Shown: in pieces, positions 1-6,174 of the stretch
Layout: the number at the start of each line of letters is the position of its first letter
Position numbering within the stretch: the first letter of the stretch is position 1
Assembly: GCA_003218815.1 (NCBI GenBank)
Contig: QHON01000088.1
Coordinates: 1-8,373 of the forward strand
Length of the DNA: 8,373 bases
DNA from: Verrucomicrobiota bacterium
GTDB lineage: Bacteria > Verrucomicrobiota > Verrucomicrobiia > Chthoniobacterales > UBA10450
Direction of reading: 5' to 3'
The notes under the pieces: model-generated
Told to the model about the DNA's origin: nothing
The model's database searches: none
Seen by the model: only the letters and a program-made list of their open reading frames with translations
Translations under genes and position numbers: made by a program

Positions 1-421
1 CGGGAATATTCTCGCCGGTAAAAGCGTCCACAATGAGCACATCATATTGCCGCCGGTTTTTTTGCATGTATGCCAATCCATCGCACACATGACATGAGAT
101 GTTTCGCGGCAGACCAAAATAGCGCTTTGCGAGCCTGATTGAGACCGGGTCAATCTCAACAAGCGATACCCGCCTCCCTGCTCGAGCCAGCATGGTACCG
201 AGAGTGCCGCCGCCGCACCCGATCATCAGGATGCTTTTCCCGGCGTGTTGTAAAACCAGCCCATAGAGCGCGTGAATATGCGCATCGAGGCTGATGCCGT
301 TGACGTCCGCCCTGCTTTGCCAACCACCTTTTTGTTCGTAGGTGAGGGTGCGGGTTCTTTTTCTAAAGTGAAGCTTGATCACACCGAACTTGGAAGCGTG
401 CTTGGATGGCGGCAGATGCAT
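1..421 (-). CDS. Spermidine synthase-like SAM-dependent methyltransferase, N-terminal part (3' end outside window)
   Basis: The minus-strand frame is open from an ATG at 421-419 to the window edge, giving 140 residues without a stop. The Rossmann-fold nucleotide-binding motif I is clear (ILMIGCGGGTLG, residues about 64-75), followed by LVEIDP (87-92), the acidic residue that typically holds the ribose of SAM or decarboxylated SAM, and then YDVLIVDAF (126-134). The preceding QSRADVNG and the order of motifs match the PABS/SpeE superfamily. DAFTGE-N-IP, rather than the DSTDP-type motif of true polyamine synthases, points to the SpeE-like group of unknown substrate, often found alone or fused to membrane transporters. 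The N-terminal beta domain is very short (about 45 residues), so this is probably not a canonical spermidine synthase. No signal peptide is visible; it should be cytoplasmic. Family assignment is fairly safe; the substrate is unknown. Confidence 0.8.
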   Translation of the reverse strand, partial: MHLPPSKHASKFGVIKLHFRKRTRTLTYEQKGGWQSRADVNGISLDAHIHALYGLVLQHAGKSILMIGCGGGTLGTMLARAGRRVSLVEIDPVSIRLAKRYFGLPRNISCHVCDGLAYMQKNRRQYDVLIVDAFTGENIP

Positions 422-580
422 GAACAAATGTTTCCTCAAAGAAATTTACGAAATACCGTGAGGCGAACAGGAGTCACTTAAACGAAGGCTTGCTCGGACC
501 CATAAGATTTATCCAGCCCTACGGGAGCGGCTTGAAAATCTGCACGGCGTGATCAAGCTCGTAATCTGGGAAGATCGACA
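422..580. other. Gap without intact gene; includes a copied MmgE/PrpD leader
   Basis: No intact coding region is supported between the SpeE-like gene and the gene at 783-1265. From 521 on, the sequence matches the leader of the MmgE/PrpD gene at 1499-1560: a shared core GCGGCTTGAAAATCT is followed by a diverging stretch. In both copies this leader can be read as RLENL-x-G-x-(V/I)-K, which hints that the copied unit carried the tail of an older upstream gene. I could not identify that gene. Positions 438-520 show nothing recognisable apart from the upstream region of the minus-strand gene. No convincing sigma-70 promoter was found. Confidence 0.5.
432..437 (-). promoter_or_regulatory. Ribosome binding site of the SpeE-like gene
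   Basis: GAGGAA on the minus strand lies 10 nt before the ATG at 421. It supports that start over any upstream codon, since an in-frame TAA follows shortly upstream (about 446-448). Confidence 0.55.
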
Positions 581-760
581 TCGTCATCCCACACCAAGCA
601 ACTGAATCGAAACGTCTTCTTTCGCACGCCATCACTGAGTGGCTTGTTCGCTGAATTACGAAACATCTTTCGCCGGAAGCCATTCAAGCGGCGAAATTAT
701 TTTGGTTCGATTCGATCGGCTGCGCTCTGAGCGGACTCAAGCTCTGCCGCGCCACGGCGC
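581..760 (+). pseudogene. Decayed 5' fragment of an MmgE/PrpD-family gene
   Basis: This stretch aligns with the first about 67 codons of the intact MmgE/PrpD gene at 1561. The recognisable protein is ESKRLLSHAITEW, then HLSPEAIQAAKLFWF, then DSIGCALSG, against ESKRLLTHTIAEW, HLSPEAIQAAKLFWF and DSIGCALGG in the intact copy. It is broken in four ways: the position of the ATG reads TCG (581-583), about 5 extra bases shift the frame before residue 7, an in-frame TGA lies at 652-654, and 27 bases coding for SQQDDAKIL are missing at about 735. Homology fades after CCGCGCCA (747-754), about 30 bases before the 3' end of the opposite-strand gene at 783. Most of the differences before 691 are at third codon positions, so this was probably a working paralogue before it decayed. 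It cannot make a useful protein. Confidence 0.85.
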
Positions 761-782
761 GTGCTGCGCCGGTCCTTGTTCA

Positions 783-1265
783 CTACCGGCCACGGGGACG
801 TTCTTGCGCAACTTCGGGCGGCAACAGAATCAAATACCCTGAATCTCCTATTGCGGTGAAGTTGTAGGTCTCGCCGCTTCGCACATCCAGAATCATTCCC
901 GGCGCGTTTCGCCAATTCGGATTGGGAGTTGGCAGCAGTGATAAAACATGCCGTCCAGGTGGCAGGAAACCCTCATAGGTGCGCCCATATCCGATGGTTG
1001 CAACCGTCACGCCATCGATACGCAAGTGGGCGATCAAATAATTACCGAGAGCAGGGTCCCGGCGTATGATTAAACGAGCAGCACCATTAACAGGTTGCAT
1101 AACGGTAGAGCCTCCGGCGCTGGCGCGACGTGACTGCGCGTCGGAGCTCATCGCCTGACTAGCTGCATATGCACTAAGAAAGAAAAGGCACGTGGTCATC
1201 AGAATGAGGGTCCTGCGGCTACTGTAGCTGTATGTTTTCATAATAGTCTTTGTTACTCCGGTCAT
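783..1265 (-). CDS. Small secreted protein, DUF2846/PEGA-like carbohydrate- or envelope-associated fold
   Basis: A 160-residue protein with an N-terminal export signal: basic residues (SSRR, 15-18), a hydrophobic core (about 20-36), and likely signal peptidase I cleavage after AYA or SQA (about 34-38). No lipobox cysteine is placed correctly for a lipoprotein. After a polar linker (39-60) comes a beta-rich domain: AARLIIRRD, AHLRIDGVTVATIGYGRTYEGFLPPGRHVLSL (79-110), then a GETYNFTAI strand and a YLILLPPE end. The pattern 'IDG ... G.Y..F.LPPGRH.LS' resembles DUF2846 and PEGA-type surface domains; this is my reading of the pattern, not a search result. The start with AGGA six bases upstream is preferred over the internal ATG at residue 9. 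The gene sits between the decayed and intact MmgE/PrpD copies, in the opposite direction, and shares no obvious function with them. Confidence 0.75.
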   Translation of the reverse strand: MTGVTKTIMKTYSYSSRRTLILMTTCLFFLSAYAASQAMSSDAQSRRASAGGSTVMQPVNGAARLIIRRDPALGNYLIAHLRIDGVTVATIGYGRTYEGFLPPGRHVLSLLPTPNPNWRNAPGMILDVRSGETYNFTAIGDSGYLILLPPEVAQERPRGR

Positions 1266-1269
1266 AAAT

Positions 1270-1275
1270 TTTCCT
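1270..1275 (-). promoter_or_regulatory. Ribosome binding site of the small secreted protein gene
   Basis: AGGAAA on the minus strand just before the ATG at 1265 decides this start over the internal ATG (residue 9), whose nearest GGAG is about 14 bases away. Confidence 0.5.
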
Positions 1276-1498
1276 GGTTAACGATTAACGATAGCACTTC
1301 CATCAACTATTGCGCGCTCGTAAGATCTTTTCGTAGCACTTAAGAAAGGATTGCGAGTCCCTCATTGGAGGCAATTCATTGAACGCTGGACACTGAATGG
1401 CGCAGTAGGAGAAGCGACATAGAAGGCAAAGCTGCGATAATTGGGCTGCGAACTGCCGTAAAAAAGCGAGGTTTTTCACCCTATTTCTTGCGTCACCG

Positions 1499-1762
1499 AC
1501 GGGAAGCGGCTTGAAAATCTAAATGGCCCGGTCAAGGTCATAAACCAAGACAAGGAGATCATGTCATTCCATCCAGCCGAATCAAAGCGTCTGTTGACGC
1601 ACACCATCGCCGAGTGGACTTGCGCGTTGAAATACGAGCATCTTTCCCCGGAAGCGATTCAGGCTGCGAAATTATTTTGGTTCGATTCGATCGGCTGCGC
1701 TCTGGGCGGCAGCCAGCAGGATGACGCCAAGATCTTGCTCAAGCATTACCGCGCCATGCGCG
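1499..1762 (+). repeat. Intact partner of the direct duplication (copy at 521-760)
   Basis: The leader and first 67 codons of the MmgE/PrpD gene are repeated in direct orientation about 975-1000 bases upstream. The match starts at ACGGGAAGCGGCTTGAAAATC (1499, versus 521) and ends near 1762 (versus 760). The longest perfect block is 39 bases, 1666-1704 here and 691-729 in the other copy. The copies are separated by one opposite-strand gene (783-1265). Confidence 0.8.
1552..1557 (+). promoter_or_regulatory. Ribosome binding site of the MmgE/PrpD gene, close spacing
   Basis: AAGGAG lies only 3 bases (ATC) before the ATG at 1561, closer than usual. The frame upstream stays open back to 1462 but offers no ATG, GTG or TTG, so 1561 remains the best start. 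In the decayed copy neither this motif nor the ATG survives. Confidence 0.55.
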
Positions 1763-3000
1763 GTGGCGGTGACGGCAAAGCCACGACTTTCGTCTCAGGC
1801 TTTAAGACCAACCCGGTCGATGCGGCCTTCCTAAACGGTCACATGATCCGGGCGATGGATTACAACGACATCTATTGGAAAGCGGACCCGTGTCATCCGA
1901 GCGATCTTATCGCCGCTCCGTTGGCACTGTGTGAAAGCGAGGGCCTCGGCGGCAAAGATTTGATTCTGGCTACGATCATCGCCTACGAAATTGAAATGCG
2001 TCTATGCGAAGTCGGTCGGCCAGGCGTGCGCGAATATGGCTGGCATCACGCGACCTTGAGCGCCTTCGCCGCGCCGGTCGCGGCGGGTCGCGTATTGAAT
2101 CTTACACCGGAACAAATGGTGTCGGCGATAGGCATCAGCGCAGCGCGAACATTTTGTCCAGGCGCGGTCACGGCGGGCAAATTGACGAACATGAAGAACA
2201 CCGTCGATCCCTGGGCGGGACGAATGGGGGCCGAGAGCGCGCTCCTTGCGAGAGGAGGATTCTCAGGACCCGAGCACATCATCGATGGCAAAGAAGGACT
2301 CTTTGCCGTGTTCAAGCACGTGCAATACAAAGGAAAACCGGCCACTTTCGATGGCGAAGCGTTAGTGAGAGACCTTCCAACTTCAAGCACCTCGCATTAC
2401 CGAATTCTCGATTGCGGGATGAAGAGTTTCCCGATCGAGGCGCTCAGCCATTCGCCGCTCACAGCTATGATGAAGACGGTCAAGCAACACAACATCAAGG
2501 CCGGCGACGTGAGGGAAATTAAAGTCGAAGTGATCGCGCGCGCGGCCGATATCCTTGGCGATCCGCACAAGTATCGACCTGACTCTAAAGAGACCGCCGA
2601 TCATTCGCTGCCTTATTGCATGGCCGTCGGACTCGTGGACGGGATGGTGACGCCATTGCAATTCCGAGAAGAACGCGTGCGTGATAAGTCGCTCATTCCA
2701 ATCATGGACAAGGTGAAGGTGGTCGCGAATGACGAATTCGAAGCGCTCTTCCCTAAATTCCAGCCAAGTCGCGTGACCATCACGACCAACGACGGCAAAT
2801 CATATTCCACGCGTGTCGATGTGCCCAAGGGCGATCCACGAGACCCCATGACCGAGGAAGAAATCGCGGTAAAATTTAACGCACTCGGCGGCGATGTGAT
2901 CGGCAAAGATCAATGCAAAAAGTTGCAGAACTTCATCATGAGTGTTGAGACCGCCGAGAACCTTGACGAACTCTTCGAGCTGACTACGGCTCGAGCTTAG
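1561..3000 (+). CDS. MmgE/PrpD family protein (2-methylcitrate dehydratase-like)
   Basis: A complete 479-residue protein, the usual length for the family (about 450-485). The helical N-terminal domain carries family hallmarks: FDSIGCALGG (41-50), HMIRAMDYND (94-103) and HPSD (112-115), the segment PrpD homologues place at the active site, then GWHHATLSAFAAPVAAGRVLNL (160-181) and NTVDPWAG (213-220). The smaller C-terminal alpha/beta domain includes the conserved TADHSLPY-type stretch (ETADHSLPYCMAV, about 343-355). PrpD dehydrates 2-methylcitrate to 2-methyl-cis-aconitate in propionyl-CoA disposal, but the family also includes cis-aconitate decarboxylase and many unassigned members. No prpB or prpC lies in the window, so the substrate is uncertain and no symbol is given. 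It faces the lysine-degradation genes tail to tail, so it is transcribed separately. A decayed paralogue of its 5' end lies at 581-760. Confidence 0.9.
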   Translation: MSFHPAESKRLLTHTIAEWTCALKYEHLSPEAIQAAKLFWFDSIGCALGGSQQDDAKILLKHYRAMRGGGDGKATTFVSGFKTNPVDAAFLNGHMIRAMDYNDIYWKADPCHPSDLIAAPLALCESEGLGGKDLILATIIAYEIEMRLCEVGRPGVREYGWHHATLSAFAAPVAAGRVLNLTPEQMVSAIGISAARTFCPGAVTAGKLTNMKNTVDPWAGRMGAESALLARGGFSGPEHIIDGKEGLFAVFKHVQYKGKPATFDGEALVRDLPTSSTSHYRILDCGMKSFPIEALSHSPLTAMMKTVKQHNIKAGDVREIKVEVIARAADILGDPHKYRPDSKETADHSLPYCMAVGLVDGMVTPLQFREERVRDKSLIPIMDKVKVVANDEFEALFPKFQPSRVTITTNDGKSYSTRVDVPKGDPRDPMTEEEIAVKFNALGGDVIGKDQCKKLQNFIMSVETAENLDELFELTTARA

Positions 3001-3027
3001 AGGGGGAACCAGAAGTCCCTTGCTCGA

Positions 3028-3078
3028 GGTTAAATTTACGCGGCTGTGCCGCCATTTTAACCGCTCGCCGCGGAGCGG
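3028..3078. terminator. Convergent intergenic hairpins, candidate bidirectional terminator
   Basis: Between two converging stop codons (3000 and 3088) there is a nested palindrome: outer arms GGTTAAA (3028-3034) and TTTAACC (3056-3062), inner arms GCGGC (3040-3044) and GCCGC (3048-3052) around a TGT loop. Directly after it a second hairpin has arms CCGCTC (3061-3066) and GAGCGG (3073-3078); the two share two bases, so they would be alternative or stacked. A- and T-rich bases within the outer arms flank the GC core on both strands, but there is no true T-run after the stem. The position strongly suggests termination of both genes; the structure is suboptimal. Confidence 0.45.
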
Positions 3079-3087
3079 CCGATCCAC

Positions 3088-4623
3088 CTATGCCGTCCCG
3101 CTTCCCGCACCTGCCCCAAACTCGATTCCCTGCGCCAACGGCAGCTCTGATGAAAAATTAATCGTGTTGGTCTGCCGGCGCATGTAACTCTTCCAGCAAT
3201 CGCTTCCGCTCTCGCGCCCACCGCCGGTTTCTTTCTCGCCGCCGAATGCGCCGCCGATCTCCGCGCCGCTCGTGCCAGTGTTCACATTGGCAATTCCGCA
3301 ATCGCTTCCCACGACACTGAGGAATTTCTCGGCTTCGCGCACATCGTTCGTGAAAATCGACGAGGTCAGGCCTTGCGGAACGTTGTTGTGGATCGCGATC
3401 GCTTCATCAAAATCGCGATAGGTCATCAGATAGAGCAGCGGCCCAAACGTCTCATGCTGCACAATGTCAAAATCAGGTTTTGCGGTCGCCAGGCAAGGCT
3501 TCATATAGCAGTCGCCGGGAACGCTCAGCCGTTCGCCGCCGTAAAGGATTTCGCCGCCTTCATCTTTTAATCGTTGAATCGAGTGCTGAACAAGATCGAC
3601 AGCGTTCTTATCGATCAATGGTCCCATCACCGTTTTCTTATCGAGTGGATTCCCGATCGGCAAACTCTTGTAAGCCGCCAAAAGTTTATGACGAACCTTC
3701 GACGCGACTGATTCGTGCATGATCACGCGTCGCGTGGACGTGCAACGTTGCCCGGCCGTGCCGACGGCACCGAAAAAGATCGATTGCGTGGCCATATCGA
3801 TATCGGCGCTCGGCGCGACAACGAGCGCGTTATTGCCACCAAGCTCCATGATGGTTCTTCCCAGCCGGCCATGGACCGTTTTCGCAACGTTCAAACCCAT
3901 GCCTACCGAGCCGGTCGCGGATACCAATGGGATGCGGCGATCATTGGCCAATTTTTGGCCCACTGTCTTTCGATCGCCAATCAATAAAGTAAAAATCGCC
4001 GGATCAGCGCCTGTCTCGCGACAAACGCGCTCGGCAATCTTCGTCACCGCAATAGCGCTGAGGGGAGTTTTCTCCGATGGCTTCCAAACGGTGGCGTCGC
4101 CGCAGACAGCCGCGAGTGCGGCGTTCCATGACCAAACCGCGACTGGAAAATTAAATGCGCTGATGACGGCAACGACGCCGAGCGGATGCCATTGTTCCAT
4201 CAAACGATGGTTTGGGCGTTCCGATTGAATCGTTAACCCATAAAGCATACGGGACTGACCGACTGCCAGATCGCAGATGTCGATCATCTCCTGCACTTCG
4301 CCTTCGCCTTCAGCGACAATTTTGCCGGACTCCATCGTCACGAGCTGACCAAGTTCATGCTTGGCGTCGCGGAGCGCGTTGCCTAAACGTCGGACCGTTT
4401 CTCCGCGCACCGGCCCAGGTGTGACGCGCCATTTTAAAAATGCTTCGTGCGCGAAGCTAATCGCGGCTTCGTAATCTTCAGCGGAAGCGGTGCGAACGCT
4501 GGCCAGTTTTCGCCCGTCGATCGGCGATATCTTGTCGATCTTCCCGCCGCCGCCTCGCCATTCGCCGCAGAAAACGCCGGGACTTTCGTCAGCGATGTCG
4601 AGTTTTTCGAGAACGGATTGCAT
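3088..4623 (-). CDS. amaB: ALDH7-family alpha-aminoadipate semialdehyde / piperideine-6-carboxylate dehydrogenase
   Basis: A 511-residue cytoplasmic NAD(P)+-dependent aldehyde dehydrogenase that oxidises L-2-aminoadipate 6-semialdehyde (in equilibrium with piperideine-6-carboxylate) to L-2-aminoadipate. Visible signature elements are SAFNFPVAVW (155-164, oxyanion Asn158), WKPSEK (180-185, cofactor Lys181), IMELGGNN (258-265, general base Glu260) and GTAGQRCTSTRR (288-299, catalytic Cys294). The C-terminal GGEKETGGGRESGSDCWKSYMRR segment (461-483) is typical of ALDH7A1/AmaB/Pcd and separates it from most other ALDH groups. The last about 12 residues are a Gly/Ala-rich tail. The ATG at 4623 is chosen; an in-frame TTG at 4653 would add 10 residues and leave 9 bases after the preceding stop. 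Neither has a clear Shine-Dalgarno site, and the 39-base gap is GC-rich. The upstream partner, lysine 6-aminotransferase, makes its substrate, so function is well supported by context. Confidence 0.92.
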   Translation of the reverse strand: MQSVLEKLDIADESPGVFCGEWRGGGGKIDKISPIDGRKLASVRTASAEDYEAAISFAHEAFLKWRVTPGPVRGETVRRLGNALRDAKHELGQLVTMESGKIVAEGEGEVQEMIDICDLAVGQSRMLYGLTIQSERPNHRLMEQWHPLGVVAVISAFNFPVAVWSWNAALAAVCGDATVWKPSEKTPLSAIAVTKIAERVCRETGADPAIFTLLIGDRKTVGQKLANDRRIPLVSATGSVGMGLNVAKTVHGRLGRTIMELGGNNALVVAPSADIDMATQSIFFGAVGTAGQRCTSTRRVIMHESVASKVRHKLLAAYKSLPIGNPLDKKTVMGPLIDKNAVDLVQHSIQRLKDEGGEILYGGERLSVPGDCYMKPCLATAKPDFDIVQHETFGPLLYLMTYRDFDEAIAIHNNVPQGLTSSIFTNDVREAEKFLSVVGSDCGIANVNTGTSGAEIGGAFGGEKETGGGRESGSDCWKSYMRRQTNTINFSSELPLAQGIEFGAGAGSGTA

Positions 4624-4662
4624 AATGCGGATCGGGGCGCCGGGGCTCCCCAATGTTGAAAA

Positions 4663-6051
4663 TTATTTGCGGCGCTCGCGGCAGTATTGCCGCATCAAGT
4701 CCATCGCTTCATCGATAACTTCGGCCGTGATATCGAGTGCGGGCCGGAACCGGATGGAGTTTTCACCGGAACGGAGCGTTAGAACACCAAGATCGAAAAG
4801 ACCTTTCCAAAATGCCTCGCGCGTTTTTGGATCCGGAAGATCGAAAGCGAGAAACAGCCCTCGTCCGCGCGCGGCCGAGATCGTCGGCTCTTCGCGCTGT
4901 AGCTCGCGAAGTTGGTCGAGGAAATGGGCACCCGCTTTGCCGGCATTCTCCACGAGATGTTCTTCCTCGATGATGCGCAGGTAATGAGTCGAGCGCACCA
5001 TGTCGGTGAAATTCCCGCCCCAGGTTGAATTTAGCCGGCTCGATAACCGAAACGCGTTATCTTTCACTTCATCGAGCCGCGGCCCGGCCATCACGCCGCA
5101 CACTTGCGCCTTTTTTCCAAACGCGAGCAAATCAGGCACAACGTTGAAATGTTCGCAGCACCAATTGCGGCCGGTCGCGCCCATCCCGCATTGCACTTCA
5201 TCGAAGATAAGGAGGATGTCATTTTCGTCACAGGTGCGCCGAAGCGTTTGCAGCCATTCACCGCGAAAATGGTTATCGCCGCCTTCACCCTGGATTGGCT
5301 CAATGATGATGGCGCAGATGTCGATCTTGCGTTCATCAATAAGTTTTCGAATCTCACCTTCCGATTTCTTTTCGCGGTCGATCACGTCGCGTTCTTGCTC
5401 CGATTCGGGCAAAGCGAAGTTGATGTGTGGGCAGGAAACCCGTGGCCAATCGAACTTGGCGAACAAATCTGTTTTGCGCCGATCCGTGTTCGTCAAGCTC
5501 ATGGTGTAACCTGTGCGCCCGTGAAAGGCGTGACGGAAATGCAGAATCTGAGTACCGCCCTCACCATGACCAGCGGCCCTGTTCTTGCGCACCTTCCAAT
5601 CCATCGCTGCCTTCAAGCAATTTTCGACCGCGAGCGCGCCGCCTTCGATGAACAGGTAGCGTTCGAGTGGTCGGAGTCCGACGATCCGCGCAAAAGTTTC
5701 TACAAATTCCGCGTAGCCCTCCGAGTAAACATCTGAGTTCGCGACTTTGACTTTTGCCGCGCGCAAGAGATCGCGCTGGACAGCGACATTGGCGAAGTAT
5801 GGATGATTGAAACCAACCGGCATTGAGCCAAAAAAACCGTAAAGATCAATCAGCCGGCGATTACTGGCGGCATCATACAAATACGAACCGCGACTTTTTT
5901 CGAGATCAACAACGACCTTGAAACCGTCAAGCAGGACATGCTGCCCGATCGTCTGCAAGACGTTCGACGTTGGTATGTGATTTTTGTCTTCGCTCTTTTT
6001 GAGGCGGCTTCGAGGCGAAGCCGCTTCCGTGAGCACGGGCGGCATACTCAT
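4663..6051 (-). CDS. lat: L-lysine 6-aminotransferase (lysine epsilon-aminotransferase)
   Basis: A PLP-dependent class III aminotransferase of 462 residues (family about 450). It moves the epsilon-amino group of L-lysine to 2-oxoglutarate, giving 2-aminoadipate 6-semialdehyde and glutamate. Diagnostic stretches closely match the known mycobacterial and actinomycete LAT: IEGGALAVENCLKAA (135-149), HAFHGRTGYTMSLTNT (174-189), EPIQGEGGDNHFR (251-263), LIFDEVQCG (281-289, Asp284 for the pyridine nitrogen), LAFGKKAQVCGVMAG (309-323, Schiff-base Lys313) and SSRLNSTWGGNFTDMVR (337-353). FGKK-QVCG and RLNSTWGGN distinguish it from ornithine or GABA transaminases. The frame extends to a TTG at 6138, but that codon abuts a REP-like palindrome. 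The ATG at 6051 (or a second ATG at 6045) is preferred, although neither has a strong ribosome binding site. The codons just after the start contain a perfect palindrome (6004-6024). The following gene encodes the next enzyme of the pathway. Confidence 0.93.
   Translation of the reverse strand: MSMPPVLTEAASPRSRLKKSEDKNHIPTSNVLQTIGQHVLLDGFKVVVDLEKSRGSYLYDAASNRRLIDLYGFFGSMPVGFNHPYFANVAVQRDLLRAAKVKVANSDVYSEGYAEFVETFARIVGLRPLERYLFIEGGALAVENCLKAAMDWKVRKNRAAGHGEGGTQILHFRHAFHGRTGYTMSLTNTDRRKTDLFAKFDWPRVSCPHINFALPESEQERDVIDREKKSEGEIRKLIDERKIDICAIIIEPIQGEGGDNHFRGEWLQTLRRTCDENDILLIFDEVQCGMGATGRNWCCEHFNVVPDLLAFGKKAQVCGVMAGPRLDEVKDNAFRLSSRLNSTWGGNFTDMVRSTHYLRIIEEEHLVENAGKAGAHFLDQLRELQREEPTISAARGRGLFLAFDLPDPKTREAFWKGLFDLGVLTLRSGENSIRFRPALDITAEVIDEAMDLMRQYCRERRK
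6004..6028 (-). repeat. REP-like palindrome inside the start of the lysine aminotransferase gene
   Basis: On the minus strand GGAA is followed by the perfect 9-bp inverted repeat GCGGCTTCG / CGAAGCCGC with a 3-base loop. It encodes the low-complexity residues EAASPRSR near the N-terminus. GGAAG followed by a palindrome matches the layout of the elements at 6150-6172 and 8161-8184, though the stem sequence differs. It may be a related repeat absorbed into coding sequence, or chance. Confidence 0.4.
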
Positions 6052-6112
6052 CCGCTGATGGTAGCTGTCGCCGGTTGTTTGGTCAACCGTAGTAGGACGG
6101 ATGCGGGAAATT

Positions 6113-6135
6113 GTAGGAGCAGGCGTGCCGCCTGC
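6113..6135 (+). repeat. REP-like palindromic element, copy 1 of an inverted pair
   Basis: GTAGGA followed by GCAGGCG, loop TGC, and CGCCTGC: a perfect 7-bp stem with the 5' GTAG-type head that is typical of REP sequences. It lies in the gap between the acyl-CoA dehydrogenase and lysine aminotransferase genes. Confidence 0.65.
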
Positions 6136-6149
6136 CAAATATTTCGAAT

Positions 6150-6172
6150 GCAGCCGACACGGCTGCTTCCAC
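6150..6172 (-). repeat. REP-like palindromic element, copy 2 of an inverted pair
   Basis: On the minus strand GTGGAA is followed by GCAGCCG, loop TGT, and CGGCTGC. Head, loop and stem length match copy 1 in inverted orientation, and two central stem bases are exchanged in a compensating way (G-C for C-G), so the fold is kept. It starts 2 bases after the stop of the acyl-CoA dehydrogenase. The pair, 14 bases apart, has the form of a small BIME-type unit and may act as an mRNA-stabilising or polarity-setting hairpin between the two genes. Confidence 0.65.
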
Positions 6173-6174
6173 AG

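Noticed and set aside
272..481. 69-codon plus-strand open frame at the left edge
   Set aside because: It overlaps the SpeE-like coding frame on the other strand, which has clear SAM-binding motifs; the short translation has no family resemblance.
639..842. 67-codon plus-strand open frame over the decayed MmgE/PrpD copy
   Set aside because: It uses a different frame from the recognisable MmgE/PrpD remnant and runs into the 3' end of the opposite-strand gene, so it is a by-product of the broken copy.
1455..1480. AAAAA...TTTTT stretch (about 1460-1476) as a terminator or regulatory hairpin
   Set aside because: The stem is five A-T pairs around a GCGAGG loop, too weak to claim, and it does not follow any plus-strand gene.
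1462..1560. In-frame open extension upstream of the MmgE/PrpD ATG
   Set aside because: The frame is open back to a TAA at 1459-1461 but contains no ATG, GTG or TTG, and an AAGGAG sits just before the ATG at 1561.
5104..5736. 210-codon plus-strand open frame opposite lat
   Set aside because: Shadow of the aminotransferase gene; no domain pattern and no ribosome binding site of its own.
6052..6138. N-terminal extension of lat to the TTG at 6138
   Set aside because: The extra 29 residues derive from sequence beside a REP-like palindrome, are not like aminotransferase sequence, and the start would be a weak TTG without a ribosome binding site.
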